The position numbers and the translations under genes are program-made. Below, one piece after another: positions 25,478 to 34,964 of a stretch of DNA of 61,372 bases. The notes below the pieces were generated by a model. It saw only the letters and a program-made list of their open reading frames with translations, did no database searches and was not told the origin of the DNA. Source of the stretch: Novosphingobium kunmingense (GTDB lineage: Bacteria > Pseudomonadota > Alphaproteobacteria > Sphingomonadales > Sphingomonadaceae). Position 1 is the first letter of the stretch. Every line of letters starts with the position of its first letter. Location of the stretch: contig NZ_PHUF01000008.1 of NCBI RefSeq assembly GCF_002813245.1, positions 1 to 61,372 of the forward strand. Reading direction: 5' to 3'.

Positions 25478-27996
25478 TGAGCGATACCGATAACAAATCG
25501 ACGCTGGGCCGGAAGCCCCTGGGGCTGAAGCGCTCGGTCGAAGCGGGCGAGGTCAAGCAGACCTTCAGCCACGGCCGCACCAACAAGGTGGTGGTCGAGG
25601 TGAAGCGCCGCAAGCTGATCGGCAAGCCCGGCGCGGCCGAGGTTGCCGCTCCGCCGCCCCCGCCTGCGCCCGCGCCCGCACCGGTCGTTGCCGCGCCCAG
25701 GCCCGCCGCGCCGCGTCCGCCCGTCTCGAACGAAACGCCGCAGGAGCGCGTTGCCCGCCTCCAGCGCGAAGCTGAAGAGGCGCGCCTCGCGGTCCTGGCC
25801 GAGCAGACCGAGCGCGAGACCGAAGAGCGTGCTCGCGCGATCGAGGACGAACGCCGCCGCGCGGAGGAAAATCGCAAGGCCGAAGCCGAAGCCGCTGCCG
25901 CGCCTGCTCCGGCGCCCGAACCGGTTGCTGCCGAGGAAGCGGCTCCCGCCGAAGCCGAGACGGAACAGGACGAACGCACCGCCGCCCCCGCGCCGCGCCG
26001 CTTCACCCCGGTCGCCGCGCCCAAACGTCCCGAACCGGCCGCGCCGGCCGCGAAGAAGCCTGCTCATCCGCGCGACAAGAGCGGCGGCGACCAGCGTCGC
26101 CACGCCGGCAAGCTTACCGTCACCCGCGCGCTCAACGAGGACGAAGGCGCCCGCGCACGTTCGCTCGCCGCCCTGAAGCGCGCGCGTGAAAAGGAACGCC
26201 GCGCGCACTTTGCCGGGCAGAGCCAGCCGCGCGAAAAGCAGTCGCGCGAGGTTATCGTGCCCGAGGCGATCACCGTCCAGGAACTGGCCAACCGCATGGC
26301 CGAGAAGGGCGCCGACCTGGTGAAGGCGCTGTTCAAGATGGGCATGATGGTCACCGTCAACCAGACGATCGACCAGGACACCGCCGAACTGCTGGTCGAG
26401 GAATTCGGCCACACCATCAACCGCGTCAGCGAAAGCGATGTCGACATCGACACCGCCGTGGACGTCGATGCGCCCGAAACGCTGAAGGCGCGCCCGCCGG
26501 TCGTGACCATCATGGGCCACGTCGACCACGGCAAGACCAGCCTGCTCGACGCGCTGCGCGGAACCGACGTGGTGCGCGGCGAAGCCGGCGGCATCACGCA
26601 GCACATTGGCGCCTACCAGATCAAGACCAAGGGCGGCGACCTCGTCACCTTCCTCGATACCCCGGGCCACGAAGCCTTCACCGAAATGCGCATGCGCGGG
26701 GCCAACGTCACCGACATCGTCATCCTGGTGGTGGCCGGCGACGACGGGCTGATGCCGCAGACGATCGAGGCGATCAACCACACCAAGGCAGCCGGCGTGC
26801 CGATGATCGTGGCGATCACCAAGGCCGACAAGCCGGAATACAATCCGCAGAAGATCCGCGAACGCCTGCTCGAACACGAGATCGTGGTCGAAGCGATGTC
26901 GGGCGACGTGCAGGACGTGGAAGTTTCGGCCAAGAGCAAGGCCGGTCTTGACGAACTGATCGAGAAAATCCTGCTGCAGGCCGAACTGCTCGAACTGAAA
27001 GCCAACCCGGACCGCGCGGCAGAAGCCACCGTGATCGAAGCCAAGCTCGACAAGGGCAAGGGCCCGCTGGCGACGGTTTTGGTCAACCGCGGCACATTGA
27101 AGGTTGGCGACATCCTCGTGGTCGGCACCCATTCGGGCCGTGTCCGCGCGATGCTCGACGACAAGGGCCGCCAGGTGAAGACCGCTCTGCCGTCCGCTCC
27201 GGTCGAGGTGCTGGGCATCGGCGGCGTGCCGATGGCCGGTGATACGCTGGCCGTGGTCGAGAGCGAAACCCGTGCCCGCGAAGTCGCCGCCTATCGTCAG
27301 GAAAAGGCGACCGCCAAGCGCACCACCACGGCGCCCGCCAGCCTGGAAAACATGTTCTCCGCGCTGTCGGCCAAGCAGGCGGTCATCGAATACCCGGTCG
27401 TCGTTAAGAGCGACGTGCAGGGTTCGACCGAGGCGATCGTCAACGCACTGAACAAGCTGTCGAACGACGAGATCAAGGTGAAGATCCTGTCCTCGGGCGT
27501 CGGCGCGATCACCGAAAGCGACGTGAGCCTTGCGGCCGCTTCCGGCGCGCCGATCATCGGCTTCCACGTCCGTCCCAACGCCAAGGCGCGCGAGATGATC
27601 GAGCGCAACAAGGTGCGGATGAAGTACTTCGACGTGATCTATCACCTGACCGATGAAGTCGCCAAGGAAATGGCCGGCATCTGGGGGCCGGAACGGATCG
27701 AACACGTCGTCGGCCGGGCCGAGGTCAAGGAAGTGTTCCCGGCCGGCAAGCGCGACAAGGCCGCCGGTCTGCTGGTTGTCGAAGGCTTCCTCAGGAAGGG
27801 CCTCAACGCCCGCCTTACGCGTCAGGATGTCATCGTTTCGAAGACCACGATCGCTTCGCTGCGCCGCTTCAAGGATGACGTTCCGGAAGTCCGCGCGGGT
27901 CTGGAATGCGGCGTGGTTCTGGCCGACACCAACGACATCAAGCCGGGCGACATGCTCGAAGTCTTCGAGGTCGAGGAACGCGAACGCACGCTGTAA
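25477..27996 (+). CDS. infB: Translation initiation factor IF-2
   Basis: The 839-residue GTPase has a long Ala/Pro/Glu-rich N-terminal region (residues about 50-230, low complexity), an IF2-N segment ([20 protein letters not shown]), and the G domain with GHVDHGKT at about residue 347, DTPGHEAF, and TKAD. Domains II to IV (initiator-tRNA binding) follow up to EERERTL. It places fMet-tRNA on the 30S subunit. The TAA overlaps the ATG of the next gene. It fits the family's usual length. Confidence 0.98.
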   Translation: MSDTDNKSTLGRKPLGLKRSVEAGEVKQTFSHGRTNKVVVEVKRRKLIGKPGAAEVAAPPPPPAPAPAPVVAAPRPAAPRPPVSNETPQERVARLQREAEEARLAVLAEQTERETEERARAIEDERRRAEENRKAEAEAAAAPAPAPEPVAAEEAAPAEAETEQDERTAAPAPRRFTPVAAPKRPEPAAPAAKKPAHPRDKSGGDQRRHAGKLTVTRALNEDEGARARSLAALKRAREKERRAHFAGQSQPREKQSREVIVPEAITVQELANRMAEKGADLVKALFKMGMMVTVNQTIDQDTAELLVEEFGHTINRVSESDVDIDTAVDVDAPETLKARPPVVTIMGHVDHGKTSLLDALRGTDVVRGEAGGITQHIGAYQIKTKGGDLVTFLDTPGHEAFTEMRMRGANVTDIVILVVAGDDGLMPQTIEAINHTKAAGVPMIVAITKADKPEYNPQKIRERLLEHEIVVEAMSGDVQDVEVSAKSKAGLDELIEKILLQAELLELKANPDRAAEATVIEAKLDKGKGPLATVLVNRGTLKVGDILVVGTHSGRVRAMLDDKGRQVKTALPSAPVEVLGIGGVPMAGDTLAVVESETRAREVAAYRQEKATAKRTTTAPASLENMFSALSAKQAVIEYPVVVKSDVQGSTEAIVNALNKLSNDEIKVKILSSGVGAITESDVSLAAASGAPIIGFHVRPNAKAREMIERNKVRMKYFDVIYHLTDEVAKEMAGIWGPERIEHVVGRAEVKEVFPAGKRDKAAGLLVVEGFLRKGLNARLTRQDVIVSKTTIASLRRFKDDVPEVRAGLECGVVLADTNDIKPGDMLEVFEVEERERTL

Positions 27997-28403
27997 TGGC
28001 CGACGCCGCCCTGCTGCCGAACTACAATGACCTGATGGGGTCGGAGGTCCTGTCCTTCGACCCCGCCAGCGAAACGATCACCATGCGCTTTGTCGCGCCG
28101 CAGTGCTTCATCACCGGACGCGGCGGGGTGCAGGGCGGGCTGGTGGCAGGCTTCCTCGACGAGGTAATGGGCCGAGCCCATGTCGAGGCGACGAAGGGCG
28201 CAGAGGCACCGCTGAATCTGGAAATCGCCATGACCTTGATGAAGCTGATCCCGGAAGGTCCGTTGCTCGCAAAGGGGCGCGTCATCCGTCGTGGGCGTCG
28301 GGCGATTTTCCTCGAGGGCGAACTGTTCGACGCGGCCGGTACGACACTTTACGCGCGCGCGACGTCCACCGCGATCCCCACCCCCGTGCCGAGGGCCGTC
28401 TGA
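27996..28403 (+). CDS. PaaI-type hotdog thioesterase
   Basis: The 135-residue product begins [20 protein letters not shown] and has the hotdog-fold 4HBT pattern: [20 protein letters not shown], then [22 protein letters not shown]. Members hydrolyse acyl-CoA thioesters; the substrate is unknown. The ATG overlaps the infB stop (TAATG) and its own stop overlaps the rbfA start (TGATG). The gene is therefore wedged into the infB-rbfA unit, which is unexpected for a metabolic gene. Confidence 0.85.
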   Translation: MADAALLPNYNDLMGSEVLSFDPASETITMRFVAPQCFITGRGGVQGGLVAGFLDEVMGRAHVEATKGAEAPLNLEIAMTLMKLIPEGPLLAKGRVIRRGRRAIFLEGELFDAAGTTLYARATSTAIPTPVPRAV

Positions 28404-28813
28404 TGGGAAACAAGCCGGCCACGCCCGAAACCCGCTCGGTCCGTCTCCTGAAGGTGGGCGAACAGGTCCGCCATGTGATCAGCGAATTGCTGACGCGGCA
28501 GATGGTGCATGATGACGTGCTGACGGCCCATGCGGTGAGCGTAACCGAAGTGCGCATGAGCCCGGACCTGCGCCACGCGACGGTCTTTGTGAAGCCCCTG
28601 CTGGGCGAGGACGAGGACGCAGTGCTCAAGGCGCTGCGCACCAACACCGCCTTTTTCCAGAAGGAAGTGGCCGGCAAGCTGCGCCTCAAATACGCCGCGA
28701 AGATTAAGTTCCTGCCCGACGAGACCTTCGACGAGGCTGACCGGATCGAACGGTTGCTGCGCGATCCCAAGGTGGCCCGCGACCTCGACGATGACCAGGG
28801 CGACGGCGAATAG
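28403..28813 (+). CDS. rbfA: 30S ribosome-binding factor A
   Basis: The 136-residue protein contains the RbfA signatures: [19 protein letters not shown], the [20 protein letters not shown] core and [20 protein letters not shown]. It acts in 16S rRNA processing and cold adaptation. It ends with an acidic tail (LDDDQGDGE). Its ATG overlaps the thioesterase stop. It closes the rimP-nusA-infB-rbfA operon. Confidence 0.95.
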   Translation: MGNKPATPETRSVRLLKVGEQVRHVISELLTRQMVHDDVLTAHAVSVTEVRMSPDLRHATVFVKPLLGEDEDAVLKALRTNTAFFQKEVAGKLRLKYAAKIKFLPDETFDEADRIERLLRDPKVARDLDDDQGDGE

Positions 28814-28858
28814 CGTTCGCTCTGGTCTTTGCCGGCAAAGCCCCTATCTGATCGAGCA

Positions 28859-29437
28859 ATGGCCAAGCTCTACTTCTACTACGCCAGCATGAACGCGGGG
28901 AAATCGACCACGCTGCTGCAGGCCGATTTCAACTACCGCGAGCGCGGCATGGCGACCATGCTGTGGACCGCGGCGCTCGACGACCGGAGCGATCACCAGG
29001 CGATCGAGAGCCGCATCGGCCTTGGCGCCGATGCCCAGCGCTACGCGCCGGACACCGACCTGTGGGGGCGCATCAGTGCCGCTCACCGGGTCGAACCGCT
29101 GGCCTGCGTGCTGGTCGACGAGGCGCAGTTCCTGACCGAAGCCCAGGTCTGGCAACTGGCGCGGGTCGCCGATCATGCCAATATCCCCGTGCTGTGCTAT
29201 GGCTTGCGCACCGATTTCCAGGGCGAACTGTTCCACGGGTCGAAGGTCCTGCTCGGCATCGCCGACAGCCTGATCGAACTCAAGGCCGTGTGCCACTGCG
29301 GGCGCAAGTCGACCATGAACCTGCGCGTCGATGCGAGCGGCGCTGCCGTGCAGCAAGGCGCCCAGACCGAGATCGGCGGCAACGACCGCTATGTTGCGTT
29401 GTGCCGCCGCCATTTCGTCGAGGCACTGGGGCGATGA
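28859..29437 (+). CDS. tdk: Thymidine kinase
   Basis: The 192-residue protein begins MAKLYFYYASMNAGKSTTLL with the type II thymidine-kinase P-loop. It has the catalytic DEAQF motif (VLVDEAQFLTEAQV), the GLRTDFQGELF lasso and a zinc-binding cysteine set (AVCHCGRKST; the distal pair is incomplete, with Cys in ALCRRHF). It phosphorylates thymidine in the salvage path. Its stop overlaps the ATG of the GNAT gene (ATGA). Confidence 0.95.
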   Translation: MAKLYFYYASMNAGKSTTLLQADFNYRERGMATMLWTAALDDRSDHQAIESRIGLGADAQRYAPDTDLWGRISAAHRVEPLACVLVDEAQFLTEAQVWQLARVADHANIPVLCYGLRTDFQGELFHGSKVLLGIADSLIELKAVCHCGRKSTMNLRVDASGAAVQQGAQTEIGGNDRYVALCRRHFVEALGR

Positions 29438-29988
29438 AGGACGATCCGCTCGGACTGCTGGCTGTGCTGGAGGAAGGCGTGCTGCGGCTCGAGCCACTCG
29501 AGGAGCGGCACCGCGAAGCGCTGCGGGCGGCCTGCGCGGAAGATGTCACGATCTGGGAGATGTATGGCATTTCCTACGATCCGGAGCACTTCGACGCGAG
29601 CTTTTCGGCTCTTCTCGCCAACTCCGAGAGGCTGCCCTTCGCGATCATGGTCGCAGGCAATCTGGCGGGCATGACGGCCTGGATCGGCACTCACGTTGCG
29701 TGGAAGACCTCTGAGATCGGCAACACCTATCTGCGACCGCGCCACCGCGGCGGGCAGATCAATGGCCCGCTCAAGCGAATGATGCTGGCCCACGGTTTTG
29801 CTTGTGGGCTGAAGCGGATGTTCTTCTCGGTCGATACCCGCAACGAGCGAAGTCAGGCCGCCTGCCGCAAGATTGGGGCAACCTTCGAAGGCGTCCTGCG
29901 CAATCACATGATTACCTGGACCGGATACCTGCGCGACAGCGCCATATTCTCGGTCGTCGAACGCGACCGGGAGCGATTGGGACTATGA
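29434..29988 (+). CDS. GNAT family N-acetyltransferase (RimJ/RimL-like)
   Basis: The 184-residue protein has the RimJ/RimL-type GNAT layout: LRLEPLEERHREALRAAC at the N-terminus, TYLRPRHRGGQINGPLKRMM as motif A, and VDTRNERSQAACRKIGATFEGVLRNH as motif B. It transfers an acetyl group from acetyl-CoA to a protein or small molecule. It overlaps both neighbours by four bases (ATGA), so the tdk-GNAT-M50 genes are translationally coupled. Substrate unknown. Confidence 0.85.
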   Translation: MKDDPLGLLAVLEEGVLRLEPLEERHREALRAACAEDVTIWEMYGISYDPEHFDASFSALLANSERLPFAIMVAGNLAGMTAWIGTHVAWKTSEIGNTYLRPRHRGGQINGPLKRMMLAHGFACGLKRMFFSVDTRNERSQAACRKIGATFEGVLRNHMITWTGYLRDSAIFSVVERDRERLGL

Positions 29989-30674
29989 CCGAAACCATCT
30001 TCAACGCCGCGGCGATCATCCTGCCGCTGATCTTCGCGATCGTCTTTCACGAGGTGGCCCACGGCTGGGTCGCCCGCGCGCTGGGCGATCCGACCGCCTC
30101 GCAATTGAACCGGCTGAGCCTCAACCCGCTGCGCCATGTCGATCCGGTCGGCACGATCCTGGTGCCGGGAGCGCTCAAGCTGATGGGCCTGCCGGTGTTC
30201 GGTTGGGCCAAGCCGGTGCCGGTCGATTTCCGGCGGCTCAACAACCCGCGCCGCGACATGATCCTGGTTGCTGCGGCCGGGCCGGGGATGAACCTGCTGA
30301 TGGCGCTGGTGGGCGCCTTGCTGCTCGGCCTCGTCATCAAGTTTACCGGCGAGCCAAGCCCGCAGAGTCTCGAACACTTCGTCGGCCTCAACCTGCTCAA
30401 CTTCATCCTGATCAATATCTTCCTGGCGCTGTTCAACCTGCTGCCGATCCCGCCGTTCGACGGATCGCACATTCTGGAAGGGCTGCTGCCGGAGCGTGCT
30501 GCGGCGGCCTATCGCAGCCTCCGCAAATTCGGCTTGCTGCTGGTCATCGGCCTTATCGTCGTGCTGCCGCAACTGATTCCGGGGTTCAATCCGGTGGGCG
30601 ACCTGATCGGCGCACCGGTCGACTGGCTGTCGCAGCGTTATCTCGAAATTGCGCAGGGCATTTCCGGGCGTTGA
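29985..30674 (+). CDS. Site-2 protease (M50 family) intramembrane metalloprotease
   Basis: The 229-residue polytopic protein carries HEVAH near residue 22 (zinc ligands and catalytic Glu) and NLLPIPPFDGSHIL with the third ligand Asp, in membrane segments. This is the compact M50 group without PDZ domain. Such enzymes cut membrane proteins in regulated proteolysis, but the substrate is not indicated by the context. The start overlaps the GNAT stop by four bases. Confidence 0.9.
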   Translation: MTETIFNAAAIILPLIFAIVFHEVAHGWVARALGDPTASQLNRLSLNPLRHVDPVGTILVPGALKLMGLPVFGWAKPVPVDFRRLNNPRRDMILVAAAGPGMNLLMALVGALLLGLVIKFTGEPSPQSLEHFVGLNLLNFILINIFLALFNLLPIPPFDGSHILEGLLPERAAAAYRSLRKFGLLLVIGLIVVLPQLIPGFNPVGDLIGAPVDWLSQRYLEIAQGISGR

Positions 30675-30715
30675 TTTTTATCCGGGTATATATTGACAAT
30701 ATGCCCGGATAAAAA
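30675..30715. promoter_or_regulatory. Long palindrome enclosing a -35-like TTGACA, probable operator of the DUF2239 gene
   Basis: Perfect 12-base arms TTTTTATCCGGG (30675-30686) and CCCGGATAAAAA (30704-30715) flank a 17-base centre that contains TTGACA (30693-30698). A -10-like TATGCG follows 17 bases after TTGACA. Such symmetry around a promoter suggests binding of a dimeric regulator. As RNA it could also fold into a hairpin. The downstream gene starts at 30740. Confidence 0.65.
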
Positions 30716-30739
30716 TATGCGGCGCTGGAGGAGGCCCAG

Positions 30740-31246
30740 ATGACTGTCACCATTTTTCATGACGACGCCGTGCTGGCGCGCGGCACCTGCGGTTCGTTTG
30801 GCGATGCCGTGTGCAAGGCTGCCCGGCAGGCGCCGACCGGTCAGGTCCTGGCTTTCGACGATGACAGTGGAAAGCAAGTCGACCTTGAAATCGCGTTGGC
30901 AGCCGAAGCGCGCAAGCGGGGGCGCCCGGCGATGGGAGTCGAGGCCAAGGAGGTTACCTTGCTGCCGCGCCATTGGGCCTGGCTTGCCGCGCAGCCCGGC
31001 GGCGCTTCGGTCACCTTGCGCAAGCTGGTCGAGGCCGCCTGCAAGGCCGAACCCAACCAGCGCGACCGGCTGGATGCTGCCTATCGCTTCTTGACCGTGA
31101 TGGCCGGCAACCGACCGGGCTATGAGGAAGCGATCCGCGCGCTGTATGCCGGTGATCGCGATCGCTTTGCCACGCTGGCCGCAGGCTGGCCGGTTGCGGT
31201 GACCGAACATGCGCGCGACCTTGCCTGGCCTGCGACGGCTGCGTGA
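30740..31246 (+). CDS. DUF2239 family protein
   Basis: The 168-residue product begins MTVTIFHDDAVLARGTCGSF and contains the DUF2239 elements I recall: GQVLAFDDDSGKQVDLEIAL, KRGRPAMGVEAKEVTLLPRHWAWLAAQPGGASVTLRKLVEAA and a tail of helices (RFLTVMAGNRPGYEEAIRAL). The RGRPxxGV-KEVTLLPRHW part resembles DNA-binding ribbon-helix-helix regions, so a regulatory role, perhaps on its own palindromic promoter, is possible. GGAGGAGG lies six bases before the ATG. Its stop overlaps the truB start. Confidence 0.8.
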   Translation: MTVTIFHDDAVLARGTCGSFGDAVCKAARQAPTGQVLAFDDDSGKQVDLEIALAAEARKRGRPAMGVEAKEVTLLPRHWAWLAAQPGGASVTLRKLVEAACKAEPNQRDRLDAAYRFLTVMAGNRPGYEEAIRALYAGDRDRFATLAAGWPVAVTEHARDLAWPATAA

Positions 31247-32145
31247 TGCCCGACGGGTGGATCATCCTCGACAAACCGGTCGGGCTGGGTTCGACCCAGG
31301 CCGTCGGCGCGGTCAAGCGCATCTGCCGCGAGGCCGGGCTGGGCAAGGTCAAGGTCGGCCACGGCGGAACGCTCGATCCGCTGGCCAGCGGCGTCCTGCC
31401 GATCGCGCTGGGCGAAGCGACCAAGCTGTGCGGGCGGATGCTCGATGCCAGCAAGGAATACGCTTTCACCATCCGCTTCGGGGCGGAGACCGACACGCTC
31501 GACCTCGAGGGCAAGGTTATTGCAGAAAGCGAAGTCCAGCCGACACGCGGCCAGATCGAGGCGGTCCTGCCGCGCTTCACCGGTAGGATCGAGCAGGTCC
31601 CGCCGGTCTATTCGGCGCTCAAGGTCGACGGCGAGCGCGCCTATGACCGGGCGCGCAAGGGCGAGGCGGTTGAGCTGGCAGCGCGCCGGGTCACGGTTCA
31701 TTCGCTGACGATCGATTCGGTGGAACAGGGCGCTGTCACTTTGGTCGCCCGCGTATCCAAGGGCACCTATATCCGCAGCCTCGCGCGCGATATCGCCCGT
31801 GCTCTCGGCACGGTCGGACATGTCACCATGCTGCACCGCCTGGCTGCCGGTCCGTTCGCCGCAAATCAGGCGATTTCGCTGGACAAATTGAACGAAGTGG
31901 GTAAGGGCGCCCCCCTTGAGAACGTACTCTTGCCGCTGGAGGCAGGGCTGGTCGACATCCCGGCTCTCAACCTCGGTCCGGAACAGGCAAGCATGGTCCG
32001 CCAGGGCCGGGTTCTGACCGGACTGCCCCACACCGACGGGCTGTACTGGGCGCGAAAGGGAAGCACTCCCGTCGCGCTGGTCCAGCTTTCGGGCGGCAAC
32101 GCCACGGTGGTGCGGGGGTTCAATCTTCCCGATGTCGCGGAGTAG
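31246..32145 (+). CDS. truB: tRNA pseudouridine(55) synthase
   Basis: The 299-residue enzyme has the TruB catalytic stretch [15 protein letters not shown] with Asp44, then [20 protein letters not shown] and [14 protein letters not shown]. It isomerises U55 of tRNA T-loops to pseudouridine. The ATG at 31246 overlaps the DUF2239 stop (TGATG); a GTG one codon earlier is possible. rpsO starts five bases downstream of its stop, giving the common truB-rpsO-pnp order. Confidence 0.96.
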   Translation: MPDGWIILDKPVGLGSTQAVGAVKRICREAGLGKVKVGHGGTLDPLASGVLPIALGEATKLCGRMLDASKEYAFTIRFGAETDTLDLEGKVIAESEVQPTRGQIEAVLPRFTGRIEQVPPVYSALKVDGERAYDRARKGEAVELAARRVTVHSLTIDSVEQGAVTLVARVSKGTYIRSLARDIARALGTVGHVTMLHRLAAGPFAANQAISLDKLNEVGKGAPLENVLLPLEAGLVDIPALNLGPEQASMVRQGRVLTGLPHTDGLYWARKGSTPVALVQLSGGNATVVRGFNLPDVAE

Positions 32146-32150
32146 ATGAT

Positions 32151-32420
32151 ATGTCGGTTACCGCCGAAAAGAAGCAGGAAATCATTCAGGACAACGCCCG
32201 TGCCAAGGGTGACACCGGTTCGCCGGAAGTCCAGGTCGCGATCCTGACCAGCCGCATCAACACGCTGCAGGGTCACTTCAAGGACCACCACAAGGACAAC
32301 CATTCGCGCCGCGGCCTCCTGATGATGGTCAACAAGCGCCGTTCGCTGCTCGACTACCTCAAGAAGAAGGACGTCGATCGGTACAACGCGCTGATCCAGA
32401 AGCTCGGTCTTCGCAAGTAA
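32151..32420 (+). CDS. rpsO: 30S ribosomal protein S15
   Basis: The 89-residue protein has the S15 landmarks [36 protein letters not shown] and the closing [13 protein letters not shown]. It binds 16S rRNA early in 30S assembly. It is followed by an intrinsic terminator and then pnp, the classical arrangement. Confidence 0.98.
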   Translation: MSVTAEKKQEIIQDNARAKGDTGSPEVQVAILTSRINTLQGHFKDHHKDNHSRRGLLMMVNKRRSLLDYLKKKDVDRYNALIQKLGLRK

Positions 32421-32428
32421 TCCAGCGG

Positions 32429-32452
32429 AGCGGCCCCTAGCGGGCCGCTTTT
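32429..32452 (+). terminator. Intrinsic terminator after rpsO
   Basis: AGCGGCCC (32429-32436) pairs with GGGCCGCT (32442-32449) and is followed by TTTT. It lies nine bases after the rpsO stop and 128 bases before pnp. It probably partly attenuates read-through to pnp. Confidence 0.8.
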
Positions 32453-32579
32453 GCTTTGGGGCATTCCCGCAATCCGGCGGGGCGCCTTGGGGCCCAAATC
32501 AGCCCCACACCGGACCGGGACGGAACCCCCGGCAGCAAAACCCGCCGGCAATAGGGCCTTGCGGGCTGAAGGAAACAAA

Positions 32580-34892
32580 ATGTTCGACGTCAAAACCGTA
32601 TCGATGGAGTGGGGCGGAAAGACCCTCACCCTGGAAACCGGCCGCGTTGCCCGTCAGGCTGACGGCGCGGTCATCGCCACCTATGGCGAAACAGTCGTGC
32701 TCTGCGCCGTCACGGCCGCCAAGAGCGTCAAGGAAGGGCAGGACTTCTTCCCGCTGACCGTCCACTATCAGGAAAAGTATTTCGCCGCCGGGCGCATCCC
32801 GGGCGGTTTCTTCAAGCGCGAACGCGGCGCAACGGAAAAGGAAACGCTGGTTTCCCGCCTGATCGACCGTCCGGTCCGCCCGCTGTTCCCCGAAGGCTTC
32901 TACAACGAGATCAACGTGATCGCGCAGGTGCTGTCCTATGACGGCGAGTGCGAGCCCGATATCGTTGCGATGATTGCCGCTTCGGCCGCCCTGACCATCT
33001 CGGGCGTGCCCTTCATGGGTCCGATCGGCGCCGTGCGCGTCGGGTACGAGGACGGCCAGTACCTCCTCAACCCCAAGCAGGACGCCGCTGCCGCCGGCGC
33101 GCTCGACCTGGTCGTCGCCGCTACGGGCAACGCCGTGATGATGGTCGAAAGCCAGGCCCGCGAGCTGTCGGAAGACATCATGCTCGGCGCCGTCATGTTC
33201 GCGCATGACGAGTGCAAGAAGGTTGCGGGCCTGATCATCGACCTCGCTGAAAAGGCTGCCAAGGATCCGTGGGACGTCGCCGTCAGCGACAACTCGGCGA
33301 TCAAGGCCAAGCTCAAGGACCTGATCGGTGCGGACATCGCCGCCGCCTACAAGCTGACCGACAAGTCGGCCCGTTCGAACGCGCTCAACGCAGCGCGCGA
33401 CAAGGCCAAGGAAGCCTTCGCCAGCGAAGACGCCCAGACCCAGATGGTCGCGATCAAGACCGTCAAGAAGGTCGAAGCCGACATCGTGCGCGGCGCGATC
33501 CTGAAGGACGGCACCCGCATCGACGGCCGCAAGGTCAACCAGGTCCGTCCGATCGAATCGATGGTCGGCTTCCTGCCCCGCACCCACGGTTCGGCGCTGT
33601 TCACCCGCGGTGAAACGCAGGCGATCTGCACCACCACGCTGGGCACCAAGGACGCCGAGCAGATGATCGACGGCCTCGAAGGCCTGAGCTACTCGAGCTT
33701 TATGCTGCACTACAACTTCCCGCCGTACTCGGTCGGTGAAGTGGGCCGCTTCGGCGCCCCGTCGCGCCGCGACACTGGCCACGGCAAGCTGGCCTGGCGC
33801 GCCCTGCAGGCCGTCCTGCCCAGCAAGGAAGACTTCCCCTACACGATCCGCGTTGTCTCGGACATCACCGAGTCCAACGGTTCGTCCTCGATGGCCACCG
33901 TCTGCGGCGGCGCGCTGTCGATGATGGACGCGGGCGTGCCGATCACGCGCCCGGTTTCGGGCATCGCGATGGGCCTGATCCTGGAAGGCGACGATTTCAC
34001 CGTGCTGTCCGACATTCTGGGTGACGAAGACCACCTGGGCGACATGGACTTCAAGGTGGCCGGGACCTCCGAAGGCATCACCACGATGCAGATGGACATC
34101 AAGGTGGCCGGCATCACGAAGGAAATCTTCTCGGCCGCGCTCAACCAGGCCAAGGAAGGCCGCGCGCACATCCTGGGCGAAATGACCAAGGCGCTGGGCA
34201 CCGCCCGCACCGAACTGTCGGCCCATGCTCCGCGCATCGAGACGATCCAGATCGACAAGTCGAAGATCCGCGAAGTCATCGGTACCGGCGGCAAGGTGAT
34301 ACGCGAGATCGTTGCCGAAACCGGCGCCAAGGTGGACATCGACGACGAAGGCCTGATCAAGATCTCGTCTTCGGACCTGTCGCAGATCGAAGCCGCCAAG
34401 AACTGGATCCTCGGCATCGTCGAGGAAGCGGAAGTCGGCAAGATCTACGACGGCAAGGTCGTGACGATCGTCGACTTCGGCGCTTTCGTTAACTTCATGG
34501 GCGGCAAGGACGGTCTCGTCCACGTGTCGGAAATGCGCAACGAGCGCGTTGAAAAGCCGACCGACGTCGTGTCGGAAGGCATGCCGGTGAAGGTCAAGGT
34601 CCTCGAGATCGACCCGCGCGGCAAGGTCCGCCTGTCGATGCGCGTCGTCGACCAGGAAACCGGTGCCGAATTGGAAGACACCCGTCCGCCGCGCGAACCG
34701 CGCGGTGACCGTCCGGGCGGCGACCGCGGCGACCGCCGTGGTCCGCGCAGCGGCGGCGACCGTGGTGGTCGTGATCGCGATCGCGGTCCGCGCCGTGACG
34801 GCGGCGACCGTGGCCCGCGCCGCGAACGCAGCGACCGCGACGACGGTCCGGCTCCCGATCACATTCCGGCCTTCCTGAAGTCCGACGATTGA
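32580..34892 (+). CDS. pnp: Polyribonucleotide nucleotidyltransferase (PNPase)
   Basis: The 770-residue protein begins [20 protein letters not shown] and has two RNase PH domains, a KH domain ([20 protein letters not shown]) and an S1 domain ([20 protein letters not shown]), followed by an Arg/Gly/Asp-rich tail of about 60 residues. It degrades RNA 3' to 5' by phosphorolysis. The ATG at 32580 gives the family N-terminus; upstream in-frame DNA is the intergenic leader. The unusual tail has many RGD/RGG-like repeats and ends [10 protein letters not shown]. Confidence 0.98.
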   Translation: MFDVKTVSMEWGGKTLTLETGRVARQADGAVIATYGETVVLCAVTAAKSVKEGQDFFPLTVHYQEKYFAAGRIPGGFFKRERGATEKETLVSRLIDRPVRPLFPEGFYNEINVIAQVLSYDGECEPDIVAMIAASAALTISGVPFMGPIGAVRVGYEDGQYLLNPKQDAAAAGALDLVVAATGNAVMMVESQARELSEDIMLGAVMFAHDECKKVAGLIIDLAEKAAKDPWDVAVSDNSAIKAKLKDLIGADIAAAYKLTDKSARSNALNAARDKAKEAFASEDAQTQMVAIKTVKKVEADIVRGAILKDGTRIDGRKVNQVRPIESMVGFLPRTHGSALFTRGETQAICTTTLGTKDAEQMIDGLEGLSYSSFMLHYNFPPYSVGEVGRFGAPSRRDTGHGKLAWRALQAVLPSKEDFPYTIRVVSDITESNGSSSMATVCGGALSMMDAGVPITRPVSGIAMGLILEGDDFTVLSDILGDEDHLGDMDFKVAGTSEGITTMQMDIKVAGITKEIFSAALNQAKEGRAHILGEMTKALGTARTELSAHAPRIETIQIDKSKIREVIGTGGKVIREIVAETGAKVDIDDEGLIKISSSDLSQIEAAKNWILGIVEEAEVGKIYDGKVVTIVDFGAFVNFMGGKDGLVHVSEMRNERVEKPTDVVSEGMPVKVKVLEIDPRGKVRLSMRVVDQETGAELEDTRPPREPRGDRPGGDRGDRRGPRSGGDRGGRDRDRGPRRDGGDRGPRRERSDRDDGPAPDHIPAFLKSDD

Positions 34893-34915
34893 TCGACTGA
34901 CAAGTCGTGATAAAG

Positions 34916-34948
34916 ACGGGGCCGCGCCGCGTGCGTGGCCCCGTTTTT
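34916..34948 (+). terminator. Intrinsic terminator after pnp
   Basis: ACGGGGCC (34916-34923) and GGCCCCGT (34937-34944) form an eight-pair hairpin with a 13-base loop, followed by TTTTT. It lies 24 bases after the pnp stop. Confidence 0.85.
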
Positions 34949-34964
34949 CATGCAGGGAACGTAG

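Noticed and set aside
24748..27705. Long minus-strand open frame opposite ylxR-infB
   Set aside because: Shadow of infB; composition is typical of antisense frames and no motif is present.
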